Shown here piece after piece: positions 16,328 to 23,352 of a stretch of DNA of 64,000 nucleotides (the stretch's first letter is position 1; every line of letters begins with the position of its first letter). This DNA is from Bacteroidales bacterium (GTDB taxonomy: Bacteria > Bacteroidota > Bacteroidia > Bacteroidales > UBA932). The stretch is from NCBI GenBank assembly GCA_017451395.1, contig JAFSPR010000052.1, forward strand, positions 1-64,000. Reading direction: 5' to 3'. The notes beneath the pieces were generated by a model that saw nothing but the letters and a program-made list of their open reading frames with translations, had not been told where the DNA came from and did not search any database. The translations under genes and the position numbers were made by a program.

Positions 16328-17149
16328 ATGAGGGAGTATATGATATATTGCGACGAGTCGCTGTCGAAGGGTACGTATTATTCGCACTTCTACGGCGGTG
16401 TACTTGTCAGGAGCAAGGATTTCCACCAAGTGAATTTGGCACTGGAAGAAATGAAGACGCATCTGAACTTGTTCGGGGAAATCAAGTGGACGAAGGTGAC
16501 GGCTCCCTATCTGGAGAAGTACAAGCAGATGATGGATGTATTCTTCGGTTTTGTAAAGGAGAAGAAACTGAAGATGCGGGTGATGTTTCAAGAGACATCC
16601 CAAATTGTCCCTAATCACGGAGCCGCCTTGCAATACCATCTTTTGTATTACCAGTTCATCAAGCACGCCTTTGGCCTGGCTTATCACAAGAACAATCCTG
16701 TGCGACCGACCAAAATCAAGTTGTTCTTTGATGAGATTCCGGATACTCGCTCCCAGAACGATGATTTCAAGGCACACCTGAACTATCTGCAGGAGCTATC
16801 GCTTTTTCATAATGCCAAGATTGTCTTGAAACCCTGGGACATCGCGGAGATTGACTCTCACAAGCATCCTATCCAGCAGTGTATGGACATTGTCCTGGGT
16901 GCGATGGCTTTCCATATGAATAGGATGCACCTTCCGGCTTCGGAAGGCGGCCCGGGCACTCCAGGAAAGAAGACACAGGCGAAGGAGGAATTATTCCAGC
17001 ATATCCTGACGCTTATCAAGGAGGCCAACGGAGATGAGGGCTTTGACATTTATGAGAACACCCAGCCGGAGACCGGCCGTGGCCGATGGAGAGTGCCGTA
17101 CCGTCACTGGAAGTTTGTTCCTGCGGAGTTCCGGGAGAAGAAGGCATAA
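16328..17149 (+). CDS. DUF3800-domain protein
   Basis: The protein starts MREYMIYCDES and keeps family landmarks: an early acidic YCDES, a central LFFDEIPDTRSQND strand, and a late EIDSHKHPIQQCMDIVLGAMAF segment matching the DUF3800 pattern of an Asp-Ser/Lys region followed by a helix ending in a conserved Asp and Ala/Gly residues. DUF3800 proteins are thought to have an RNase H-like acidic core; function is not established and many occur in mobile or defence regions. A GTG nine bases upstream is an alternative start. It lies between gene remnants and the tmRNA, and its promoter carries a palindrome. Confidence 0.75.
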   Translation: MREYMIYCDESLSKGTYYSHFYGGVLVRSKDFHQVNLALEEMKTHLNLFGEIKWTKVTAPYLEKYKQMMDVFFGFVKEKKLKMRVMFQETSQIVPNHGAALQYHLLYYQFIKHAFGLAYHKNNPVRPTKIKLFFDEIPDTRSQNDDFKAHLNYLQELSLFHNAKIVLKPWDIAEIDSHKHPIQQCMDIVLGAMAFHMNRMHLPASEGGPGTPGKKTQAKEELFQHILTLIKEANGDEGFDIYENTQPETGRGRWRVPYRHWKFVPAEFREKKA

Positions 17150-17152
17150 AAA

Positions 17153-17232
17153 AAGAAAAGCTCCACCAACACTACTAACCCCTCAAGTAGGAACTTAAGA
17201 CTTCATGTTGCGCAGGTCTTTTCTTGTTGGTG
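17153..17232 (-). ncRNA. Candidate small RNA next to tmRNA
   Basis: A TATCTTTG -7 element lies at 17233-17240. The downstream minus-strand sequence can fold with AAGAAAAG (17225-17218) pairing to CTTTTCTT (17160-17153), an inner CUUAAG/CUUGAG hairpin, and a further U run at the 3' end. An alternative stem, CACCAAC/GTTGGTG, also exists. No ORF longer than a few codons is inside. It matches no RNA family I know. The two alternative stems could mean a switching structure; this is inference. Confidence 0.35.
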
Positions 17233-17240
17233 CAAAGATA
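17233..17240 (-). promoter_or_regulatory. -7 promoter element (TATCTTTG) of the candidate small RNA
   Basis: Exact TAnnTTTG match with no protein gene downstream on that strand. Confidence 0.4.
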
Positions 17241-17365
17241 TGCACTTTTTTCTGATTTACCAAATGTTTTTCCGGAGGGGAAGAAAAGCAACCGTCCAAG
17301 ACATCAGGCCGTTTGGGAGTTTACTCAATGTAGTTTTTGGGGGAATTTTTGGGGCACTAGAAAGA

Positions 17366-17399
17366 AAAACCGCTGCAGAATTACTTCTGCAGCGGTTTT
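17366..17399 (-). terminator. Intrinsic terminator of tmRNA
   Basis: Perfect 15-bp stem (AAAACCGCTGCAGAA / TTCTGCAGCGGTTTT) with a four-base loop, followed on the minus strand by a T-rich tract, immediately downstream of the tmRNA 3' end. Confidence 0.92.
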
Positions 17400-17402
17400 C
17401 TG

Positions 17403-17799
17403 TGGAGGTGAGCGGACTCGAACCGCTGTCCAAACGTCCTGCCAGGTGGCTTTCTACACGCTTATCCGTCCTTTGGTTTTTGTGATGAGCTTGCCGGAAG
17501 GCGGGCGGGACTCACCCTTAGCCTTTAGGTCTTGACCGGATTTAAAGGCCTCCTCCGGAGCAGCCTCAAATGGATGATACCCCTTGAGGGGCCCTTAAGA
17601 GGCGGAAGGGCCGAGGGATACTCGTCGGCGGCGCAACCTTGGCGCGGCGGATTAAGCTAATTGCCTTAGGCTAATTAAGCAGCGAGTGCGTAGTTGTTGT
17701 TGGCAACTGATTTTTTGGAGTCTGAGATTTACGGGCAAGGCTCCCACGCCCGGCGTGCTTACCATCCAACACTGGCGCTGTCAAAACCAAAACACCCCC
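17403..17799 (-). ncRNA. ssrA: tmRNA (transfer-messenger RNA)
   Basis: The 5' end GGGGGTG and the 3' end CACCTCC (then discriminator A) pair as a 7-bp acceptor stem. The 3' part has the T-arm GGTTCGAGTCC, and the 5' part has the tmRNA-type GGTTTTGACAGC. The tag frame at 17675-17704 reads GCC AAC AAC AAC TAC GCA CTC GCT GCT TAA, giving ANNNYALAA. It rescues stalled ribosomes and marks nascent peptides for proteolysis. CCA is not encoded and would be added later. A TATATTTG promoter element lies 20 bp upstream and an intrinsic terminator directly downstream. Confidence 0.95.
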
Positions 17800-17818
17800 A
17801 TTGAATGGAATAGGACTG

Positions 17819-17826
17819 CAAATATA
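17819..17826 (-). promoter_or_regulatory. -7 promoter element (TATATTTG) of tmRNA
   Basis: Exact TAnnTTTG match, with about 19 bases between it and the mature tmRNA 5' end, leaving a short precursor leader. Confidence 0.6.
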
Positions 17827-17830
17827 GCAA

Positions 17831-18349
17831 TTATTCCTGGTCCGGCAATAGCCTGCGCGCGCCCATATAGCGCATCATAAAGTAAGGATGGGAGGAAGTC
17901 TGCTCCATGACACCGCCGGAAACGGAGGCGTGGATGAAGGTAAAACTGCCCTTCTCCCGGTCTACGGATACCACTATGCCCACGTGGCCGATTGTGCGCA
18001 CTCCCCTCTTCTTGCCGAAGAACACGAGGTCTCCCTTCTGAAGATCAGAATAAGATTCCACGGGCCGTCCCTCACGGAACTGGACCTGGGAATATGCCGT
18101 TATGTCATAGCCGAAGTGCCTGTACACGTAACGGGTGAAACTGGAGCAGTCGAAGGCCCTGGGGCCTGCGGCGCCAAGTTTGTACGGCACCCCCTTGAAG
18201 GTGCGGGCATATTCCACAATGTCATCCCCCGTCACAACCTGGACGGAAGGAACGGTGTCCTCCTCAACATCCTGGGCCTTTACGCAGAGCGGTACGGCCA
18301 TAAAGAAGAGCAGCAGCATAGGCAGAAGGTATGTCCGGAATCCTTTCAT
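17831..18349 (-). CDS. NlpC/P60-family cell-wall endopeptidase, secreted
   Basis: Start chosen at the ATG of MKGFRTYLLPMLLLFFMAV, giving a normal Sec signal peptide; a TTG three codons upstream is less likely. The NlpC/P60 domain (about 45-165) shows the catalytic Cys in AFDCSSFTRYVY, GDLVFFG, the His in IGHVGIVV and a polar third residue in FIHAS. It cleaves peptide stems of peptidoglycan, usually between D-Glu and a diamino acid. The -7 element six bases upstream suggests a leaderless mRNA. It reads in the same direction as the tmRNA. Confidence 0.88.
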   Translation of the reverse strand: MKGFRTYLLPMLLLFFMAVPLCVKAQDVEEDTVPSVQVVTGDDIVEYARTFKGVPYKLGAAGPRAFDCSSFTRYVYRHFGYDITAYSQVQFREGRPVESYSDLQKGDLVFFGKKRGVRTIGHVGIVVSVDREKGSFTFIHASVSGGVMEQTSSHPYFMMRYMGARRLLPDQE

Positions 18350-18355
18350 ACGGTG

Positions 18356-18363
18356 CAAATGTA
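18356..18363 (-). promoter_or_regulatory. -7 promoter element (TACATTTG) of the NlpC/P60 gene
   Basis: Exact TAnnTTTG match six bases before the ATG. Confidence 0.45.
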
Positions 18364-18393
18364 ATCAGAATTCCGGAACCTTCAAATACTGTG

Positions 18394-18753
18394 CTAATAA
18401 TCCCTCTGCGGCTGCATCTGGTCATCCTCCCTCTGCAGCACCTTGATTTTGCGGGCAACCACGTCCATCACCGTCCTCTCCTCGTTTTCCTGCGTCATAT
18501 ACCGCCTGATCCGTACCCTTCCGGTCACCTCGATCCACATCCCCTTCTGAATCTGGAACACGTCCCCTATCTGCTCCCTTCCTTCCCAGGCGGCCACGTT
18601 GAACCACACGATGTCCATAACCGGATTGCCTTCCTTGTCCCTGGTGCTGTATTCCGTAACCACGGAGAAATTGCACACGTGAGATCCGTTCACAACGTTT
18701 ACATCGGCCCTGCCGACAACGCCCCTTAACTCGATTTTGTTTAAAAATTCCAT
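18394..18753 (-). CDS. ssb: Single-stranded DNA-binding protein
   Basis: A 119-residue OB-fold SSB: MEFLNKIELRGVVGRADV, then HVCNFSVVTEYST, DIVWFNVAAWEG, IQKGMWIEVTGRVRIRRY. It coats single-stranded DNA in replication and repair. The protein is short and the C-terminal tail (MQPQRDY) lacks the usual acidic DDDIPF-type tip that recruits partners, so it may be a secondary SSB rather than the main one. It sits alone with a long 5' region that contains a GC-rich hairpin. Confidence 0.85.
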   Translation of the reverse strand: MEFLNKIELRGVVGRADVNVVNGSHVCNFSVVTEYSTRDKEGNPVMDIVWFNVAAWEGREQIGDVFQIQKGMWIEVTGRVRIRRYMTQENEERTVMDVVARKIKVLQREDDQMQPQRDY

Positions 18754-18783
18754 TTGACTCTGCTTTTAATGTTACACATAAGC

Positions 18784-18810
18784 CCCGGACGGGCGCGCTC
18801 CGTTGCCGGG
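18784..18810 (-). promoter_or_regulatory. GC-rich hairpin in the ssb upstream region
   Basis: CCCGG-A-CGG at 18784-18792 can pair with CCG-TTG-CCGGG at 18800-18810, about 30 bp upstream of the ssb start. It could be a translational control hairpin in the ssb leader. No T tract follows, so it is not a terminator. Confidence 0.3.
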
Positions 18811-18892
18811 ACAGTGGCAAAGTAAAGCCGGGAATTCCTGAAAAGGCGTCTTCCACTGCTCAGGAAGGCAATTTTTTTACGATTTTTGTGTG

Positions 18893-18927
18893 TTTTTCAC
18901 GTTTCAACTGTTGTATCACGTGAAAAA
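18893..18927. repeat. Inverted repeat TTTTTCACG/CGTGAAAAA in the ssb/zinc-ribbon intergenic region
   Basis: Perfect 9-bp arms separated by 17 bp within the 312-bp gene-free stretch between ssb and the zinc-ribbon gene (18754-19065). More ACGTTT/AAACGT motifs follow at about 18942-18987, so this is a plausible cluster of regulator sites. Apart from the ssb leader hairpin I see nothing else there. Confidence 0.4.
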
Positions 18928-19065
18928 GTGAAAAGTGTCCAAACGTTTCATTTGATTCACGTTTTTTGTTGTAACAGGAAAACGTAAAAAATCTTCAGAA
19001 TGTTTTTTGTGATGCTTGGAAATGCGGGAAATGCTCTTTTCCTTTGCGGCAAAACAGAGATTTGG

Positions 19066-19482
19066 ATGAAGTACAAAGTGGAAGAAGGAGACAATATCTC
19101 CAGATGCCTGCAATGCGGGAGCATAATAGATTACGGCGGAAGGCCCGACAGAAAGTTCTGCAGCGCCGGCTGCAAGAACCGCTACCATAATTACAGGCGC
19201 TTCCGCCGACGTGACCTTGCCCAAAGATCCGTAGTGGGAAAGTTGGCGAAAAACTATGAGATTCTGGACAGGATTATCCATCTGGGGCTTGACGGGATGG
19301 ACAGGGTAACCCTGGCATATATGGGCTTTGACCCGGCCTATGCCACGTCATACTGCCGGCTGGGGCGGAAAAACATCTACACCTGCTTTGACATCAAGTA
19401 TGAACTCACCCAGTCCAAGATAAGGGCTGTAAGTGTGATGGAATTCTGTGAAGAGTCTGACGGGCCCCTTACTTCAAAATGA
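19066..19482 (+). CDS. Small zinc-ribbon protein, function unknown
   Basis: Start set at MKYKVEEGDN, directly before the conserved part; an upstream Met at 19000 adds an unlikely leader. Residues 13-40 form a treble-clef/zinc-ribbon: CLQCGSIIDYGG, then RKFCSAGCKNRYHNYRRFRR (CxxC...CxxxC) with a basic tail that could bind nucleic acid. A second domain (about 60-130) includes LDRIIHLGLDGMDRVTLAYMGF and YTCFDIKYELTQSKI. I recall similar small proteins in other Bacteroidales but no function. Its 3' end overlaps the convergent DUF721 gene by 14 bp. Confidence 0.6.
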   Translation: MKYKVEEGDNISRCLQCGSIIDYGGRPDRKFCSAGCKNRYHNYRRFRRRDLAQRSVVGKLAKNYEILDRIIHLGLDGMDRVTLAYMGFDPAYATSYCRLGRKNIYTCFDIKYELTQSKIRAVSVMEFCEESDGPLTSK

Positions 19483-19801
19483 GCTCCCGGATATAGCCCA
19501 CAGTGCGGTTGTCCTCAGTGAAAAGGGAGTCATTCGAAAGGAAACGGTTCATCTTTTCCACAAGGTCCTCCTTCTGGAAATGGAGTTGGTTCCGTACCAC
19601 CGATGAACTGAGGGTGATGTAGAGTTTCCCGTCACGGAAAAAGCGCCTGAGAGTGAACTCCCCCGCCCCCGAACAGGCGTCCCAGGCAGCAAAGATGCGC
19701 TGGGTGTTAAGCCCCGCGGCAAGTTTCATGGACCGGATGTACTGCTTTACCAGTTCATCCATTGAAACCGCTTCTTTCCTATGTATCCTTATGGGGTCCA
19801 T
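19469..19801 (-). CDS. DUF721-family (DciA-like) protein
   Basis: 110 residues with the DUF721 pattern: DELVKQYIRSMKLAAGLNTQ, IFAAWDACSGAG, then RDGKLYITLSSSVVRNQLHF and an amphipathic C-terminal helix. DciA, a DUF721 protein, helps load the replicative helicase in bacteria lacking DnaC or DnaI. The position six bases after recF is a frequent arrangement and supports a DNA-replication role. Translation is probably coupled with recF. Confidence 0.78.
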   Translation of the reverse strand: MDPIRIHRKEAVSMDELVKQYIRSMKLAAGLNTQRIFAAWDACSGAGEFTLRRFFRDGKLYITLSSSVVRNQLHFQKEDLVEKMNRFLSNDSLFTEDNRTVGYIRELILK

Positions 19802-19807
19802 ACTCTT

Positions 19808-20905
19808 CTATTCCACCCTTTTGAAAGTACCCGCAGCGGTGTCAAAGTAAGCGCGGTCCTCGGTGATGCGGTCCACCACCGACGAAAGGCGGCCCTTGTC
19901 AGTGTCGGTAATGAAAATCTGGCCGAAATCACTGCCTGCGACCATCCCTATGAGATTGGATATACGGCCCATATCCAGTTTGTCGAATACGTCGTCCAGA
20001 AGGAGCATGGGGGCAAATCCGTAGGAGCGCTTCATAATCTCATACTGGGCGAACTTGAGGGCGACCAGGAAGGATTTCTGCTGTCCCTGGGAACCTCCGC
20101 GGCGGATGGGATGAGAGTCCATCGTGAAGATGAAATCGTCCCTCTGAATGCCTGAGGATGTATATCTGAGCGCTAGGTCACGCTCCCGGTGAGAATAGAA
20201 GACATCCTTCAGGGCACCGCCCGCAAGGTCACTCCTGTACTCCATGGAGACCGTCTCTCCGCCGCCGGAAATAAGGCGGTAGTATTCTGCCACAACCGGC
20301 TTAAGGTCCTCTGCCAGGCGTTTCCTGGAATCAAAGATGTATGCGGCCGGGACAGCCATCCTTTCATCAATCACTTCAAGAAGGCCGAAATCCGGTTGCA
20401 TCTCCTTCAGAAGTTTGTTCCTCTGGGCAAGGAGTTTTGAGTAATTCTGCACGGCCGATAAATACTCCGGATCCATCTGGGACAGGATTGCGTTGGAAAG
20501 GCGCCTCCTTTCCTCGCCTGACTCGCTCACAAGGGCGCCGTCTCCGGGAGATACCATCACCACGGGAAGAGTGCCTATGTGCTCTGCCATACGGGAGATG
20601 GGTTTATCGTCCCTTACGAGTTTCTTCCCTTCATCGGCCACTTTCAGGGAGAATCTTGACTCCAGGCCGTTTTCCATTGCGTATACGCCGCCAAGCGTGA
20701 AGCCCGAGGTGCTATAGCGGAAATTGTACCTGTCCGGCGCCGGGAAAGCGCTCTTGGTCATTGACAGATAATAGATTGCGTCCAGGAGGTTTGTCTTCCC
20801 TTCCCCGTTGTTCCCGCTGATGCAGTTTACGTTGGGAGAGAAGGACAGATCCTGAAACTCTATGTTACGGAAATCCCGAACTACTATTTTCTTCAAAGAG
20901 GGCAT
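19808..20905 (-). CDS. recF: RecF recombination/repair ATPase
   Basis: Start chosen at MPSLKKIVVRDFRNIEF, where RecF homology begins. Walker A is GNNGEGKTNLLDAIYYLS, the ABC-type signature region lies at RRGGSQGQQKSFLVALKFA, and Walker B at MLLLDDVFDKLD, with a C-terminal D-loop region and FITDTDKGR. RecF with RecO and RecR loads RecA at gapped DNA. A TATATTTG element lies 21 bp upstream. It is divergent from the TPR membrane protein gene. Confidence 0.95.
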   Translation of the reverse strand: MPSLKKIVVRDFRNIEFQDLSFSPNVNCISGNNGEGKTNLLDAIYYLSMTKSAFPAPDRYNFRYSTSGFTLGGVYAMENGLESRFSLKVADEGKKLVRDDKPISRMAEHIGTLPVVMVSPGDGALVSESGEERRRLSNAILSQMDPEYLSAVQNYSKLLAQRNKLLKEMQPDFGLLEVIDERMAVPAAYIFDSRKRLAEDLKPVVAEYYRLISGGGETVSMEYRSDLAGGALKDVFYSHRERDLALRYTSSGIQRDDFIFTMDSHPIRRGGSQGQQKSFLVALKFAQYEIMKRSYGFAPMLLLDDVFDKLDMGRISNLIGMVAGSDFGQIFITDTDKGRLSSVVDRITEDRAYFDTAAGTFKRVE

Positions 20906-20926
20906 CGTACACGCGCGTTTGGATTG

Positions 20927-20934
20927 CAAATATA
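20927..20934 (-). promoter_or_regulatory. -7 promoter element (TATATTTG) of recF
   Basis: Exact TAnnTTTG on the minus strand, 12 bp from a divergent copy serving the opposite strand. Confidence 0.5.
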
Positions 20935-20946
20935 TAAATTATTTCG

Positions 20947-20954
20947 TAAATTTG
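20947..20954 (+). promoter_or_regulatory. -7 promoter element (TAAATTTG) of the TPR membrane protein gene
   Basis: Exact TAnnTTTG on the plus strand, 68 bp before the ATG. Confidence 0.5.
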
Positions 20955-21022
20955 CAGGCTTAATCGGTCCTAGACCCATACTATTTGAATTATACAAGAC
21001 AAAATAAACGACAAAATAAATT

Positions 21023-21700
21023 ATGGCAAAAATCACAAAAGAAGAGGAAATCCGCCAGCAGAACGTAGCGGAAGCGGTTTCCAAAGCAGAAGTTTTCTTC
21101 AAGGAGAATGGTAAACTGATTTACGGATGCGTGGCAGCGGTGCTTGTTATCGCCCTCTGCGTCCTCGCATACAACCGTTTCATCCTTCAGCCCCAGAAAA
21201 AAGAGGCTACCGAGCAGATGGCACAGGCAGAACGCTGGTTCCAGGCCGGCGAATACCAACTTGCCCTTGAAGGTGACGACAACTATCCCGGTTTTGAGGA
21301 AATCATCGACAAGTACGGCGCCAAGGCCGGTCAGGCCGTCTATATGTACGGCGGCGTAGCCAAACTCCAGTCAGGCCAGTATGAGGAAGCAATCGCCCTC
21401 CTCAAGAAATACAAAGGTGAAGATCCCATCCTCGCCGGCCGCGCGCAGGCCTGCATCGGTGACGCCCTCGTAGAACTTGAGAACTACTCAGAGGCCATTT
21501 CCTGGTTTGAGAAGGCCGCCAAGACCACCGACAACGCATTTGCAGCGTCATACCTCCTGAAGGCCGGAATCGCCGCAGAGGCAGCCGGAGACAATGCCAA
21601 GGCACTCTCCTTCTACAAGACCATCAAGGAAAAGTGGATGTCCGCCCCCGAGGCAATGGAGATTGACAAGTACATCAGCCGAATCCAAACCGCAGAATAA
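21023..21700 (+). CDS. TPR-containing inner-membrane protein (YfgM-like)
   Basis: A short cytoplasmic N-terminus (MAKITKEEEIRQQNVAEAV) is followed by one membrane helix near residues 35-55 (GKLIYGCVAAVLVIALCVL) and a periplasmic TPR domain (AERWFQAGEYQLAL, GGVAKLQSGQYEEAIALL, DALVELENYSEAISWFEKAA, YLLKAGIAAEAAGDNAKAL). This layout matches YfgM-type ancillary factors of the Sec translocon in other bacteria; the match is structural rather than proven. It lies one base before yebC. Confidence 0.7.
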   Translation: MAKITKEEEIRQQNVAEAVSKAEVFFKENGKLIYGCVAAVLVIALCVLAYNRFILQPQKKEATEQMAQAERWFQAGEYQLALEGDDNYPGFEEIIDKYGAKAGQAVYMYGGVAKLQSGQYEEAIALLKKYKGEDPILAGRAQACIGDALVELENYSEAISWFEKAAKTTDNAFAASYLLKAGIAAEAAGDNAKALSFYKTIKEKWMSAPEAMEIDKYISRIQTAE

Positions 21701-21701
21701 T

Positions 21702-22460
21702 ATGGGAAGAGCTTTTGAATTCCGCAAGGAACGCAAGATGAAGCGTTGGGGCCATATGGCCAAAACCTTCACCAAACTTGGAAAGGAAATCACCATCGCC
21801 GTCAAGCAGGGCGGCGCAGAAGTAACAGGCAACCCCCGTCTCCGTGCCCTCATCGCAGAGGCAAAGGCAGAGCAGATGCCCAAGGAGAACATCGAGCGCG
21901 CCATCAAGAAGGCAACAGAGGCCAAGACCGGAGACTTCAAGGAACTGGTTTACGAAGGCTTCGGTCCCTTCGGCATCGCTTACCTTGTAGAGGCCGCAAC
22001 GGACAACAACACCCGCACAGTGGCCAATGTCCGCAGTTACTTCACAAAGTGCGGCGGTTCCCTGCAGACAAGCGGCAGCGTGGCATTTATGTTTGACCAC
22101 AAGTGCGTGTTCCGCATCAAGGAAGACCCCGCAAAGCCCATAGACACAGACGAACTTGAACTTGAACTGATTGACTTCGGCGCAGAGGAAGTCTTCAAGC
22201 AGGAAGTTGAGGACGAGGACGAAAACGTGCACGTGGAGATCTCCATCTACGGAGACTACACCGCATACGGCCAAATCCAGAAGTACATTGAGGAAAAGGG
22301 CTACGAACTGGTTTCCGGCGGCTTTGAACAGATTCCCAACGTGGACCTCAAGGAAGTTACCGCAGAGCAGCGTGCAACCCTTGACAAACTCACCGGCCTC
22401 CTTGAGGACGATGAAGACGTCACCAACGTTTACACCACCCTTGCACCTGAGGCTGAGTAA
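21702..22460 (+). CDS. yebC: YebC/PmpR-family protein
   Basis: Start is the ATG of MGRAFEFRKERKMKRWGHMAKTFTK in essence (MGRAFEFR, then KRWGHMAKTFTKLGKEI), the usual YebC N-terminus; an upstream in-frame ATG would extend into the preceding gene. Further landmarks: RLRALIAEAKAEQMPKENI, ERAIKKATEA, YEGFGPFGIAYLVEAATDN and NVRSYFTKCGGSL. The 252-residue length is typical. Members act as transcription regulators or as translation factors that relieve ribosome stalling at proline-rich sequence. The esterase gene overlaps its 3' end. Confidence 0.92.
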   Translation: MGRAFEFRKERKMKRWGHMAKTFTKLGKEITIAVKQGGAEVTGNPRLRALIAEAKAEQMPKENIERAIKKATEAKTGDFKELVYEGFGPFGIAYLVEAATDNNTRTVANVRSYFTKCGGSLQTSGSVAFMFDHKCVFRIKEDPAKPIDTDELELELIDFGAEEVFKQEVEDEDENVHVEISIYGDYTAYGQIQKYIEEKGYELVSGGFEQIPNVDLKEVTAEQRATLDKLTGLLEDDEDVTNVYTTLAPEAE

Positions 22461-23352
22461 TATTTTACGGATTATTCCCGTACTGGGGATGCTGGCGTTA
22501 TCATCTTGCGCCAGCATCCCTGTTATTAATAAATCCAGTGAACTGTATCTGGCCGGTCCCGCCATAAGGGATTATCAGCCAGAAGGTTTTGTGGAAGAGG
22601 TGCAGTATGAATGCAGCGTCACCGGCCCCACCCGCAGAAGGATGATAGTGTACCTTCCCAAGGACTATTACACTTCCGGAAAAAGTTATCCGGTGCTGTA
22701 TCTGCTTCACGGCGCCCGCGGATATGAGACTTCCTGGATAAGGTTCGGGGAGGTTTACGAGAGCACGGACAGCCTGTGGCGTGAAGGAAAGGCGGAGCAC
22801 TGCATAATAGTGATGCCCAACATCAACCAGTACAACGACGACGAAGATTATGCCGGCGGCCGCGCCAAAAACGCTTTTGAATCCATCTGGGAAGTTGACG
22901 GCAAGGCCGAATGGTCCTTTGTCCACGACGTAGTGATGCTCACCGACAGCCTTTACCGGACAGTCCCCGACAAAGACCACAGGGCCATAGCGGGCCTTTC
23001 TATCGGCGGCTACCAGAGCGTAGGTTTCGGGGCCAATCATCCGGATATCTTCGGATATGTCGGGGCATTGTCTCCATATTTCTGGGCTTCCGGGCAAAAA
23101 CACGCTTACAACAAGGCATTCTACGGAGGTCTCAAGCAAAAAATAAAAAATGAGTTTGGGAGTGAACCTCCGTCAGGGTACTACCTCTATGCAGGAAAAT
23201 GGGACCTCACCCGCCCGTCCACGCTCAGATTCCATAAATGGCTCAACCGCAAGGGCTACGCCCACAGTTACACCAAGTATCCCGGTTCCCACGACTGGCC
23301 GGACGGCTGGACCCAGGAATACAAGGATATGTTCCAGAAACTTTTCAAATGA
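22441..23352 (+). CDS. Alpha/beta-hydrolase esterase (esterase D-like), lipoprotein
   Basis: The hydrolase domain is clear: MIVYLPKDYYTSGKSYPVLY, LLHGARGYETSW (oxyanion region), AGLSIGGYQS (nucleophile Ser in GLSIGG) and a late HDWPDGW with the catalytic His. No ATG gives a usable N-terminus. A TTG at 22441, inside the last codons of yebC, yields LRLSNILRIIPVLGMLALSSC, a good lipoprotein signal. Relatives hydrolyse acyl or feruloyl esters, often on plant polysaccharides. The stop overlaps the next start (ATGA). Confidence 0.78.
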   Translation: MHLRLSNILRIIPVLGMLALSSCASIPVINKSSELYLAGPAIRDYQPEGFVEEVQYECSVTGPTRRRMIVYLPKDYYTSGKSYPVLYLLHGARGYETSWIRFGEVYESTDSLWREGKAEHCIIVMPNINQYNDDEDYAGGRAKNAFESIWEVDGKAEWSFVHDVVMLTDSLYRTVPDKDHRAIAGLSIGGYQSVGFGANHPDIFGYVGALSPYFWASGQKHAYNKAFYGGLKQKIKNEFGSEPPSGYYLYAGKWDLTRPSTLRFHKWLNRKGYAHSYTKYPGSHDWPDGWTQEYKDMFQKLFK

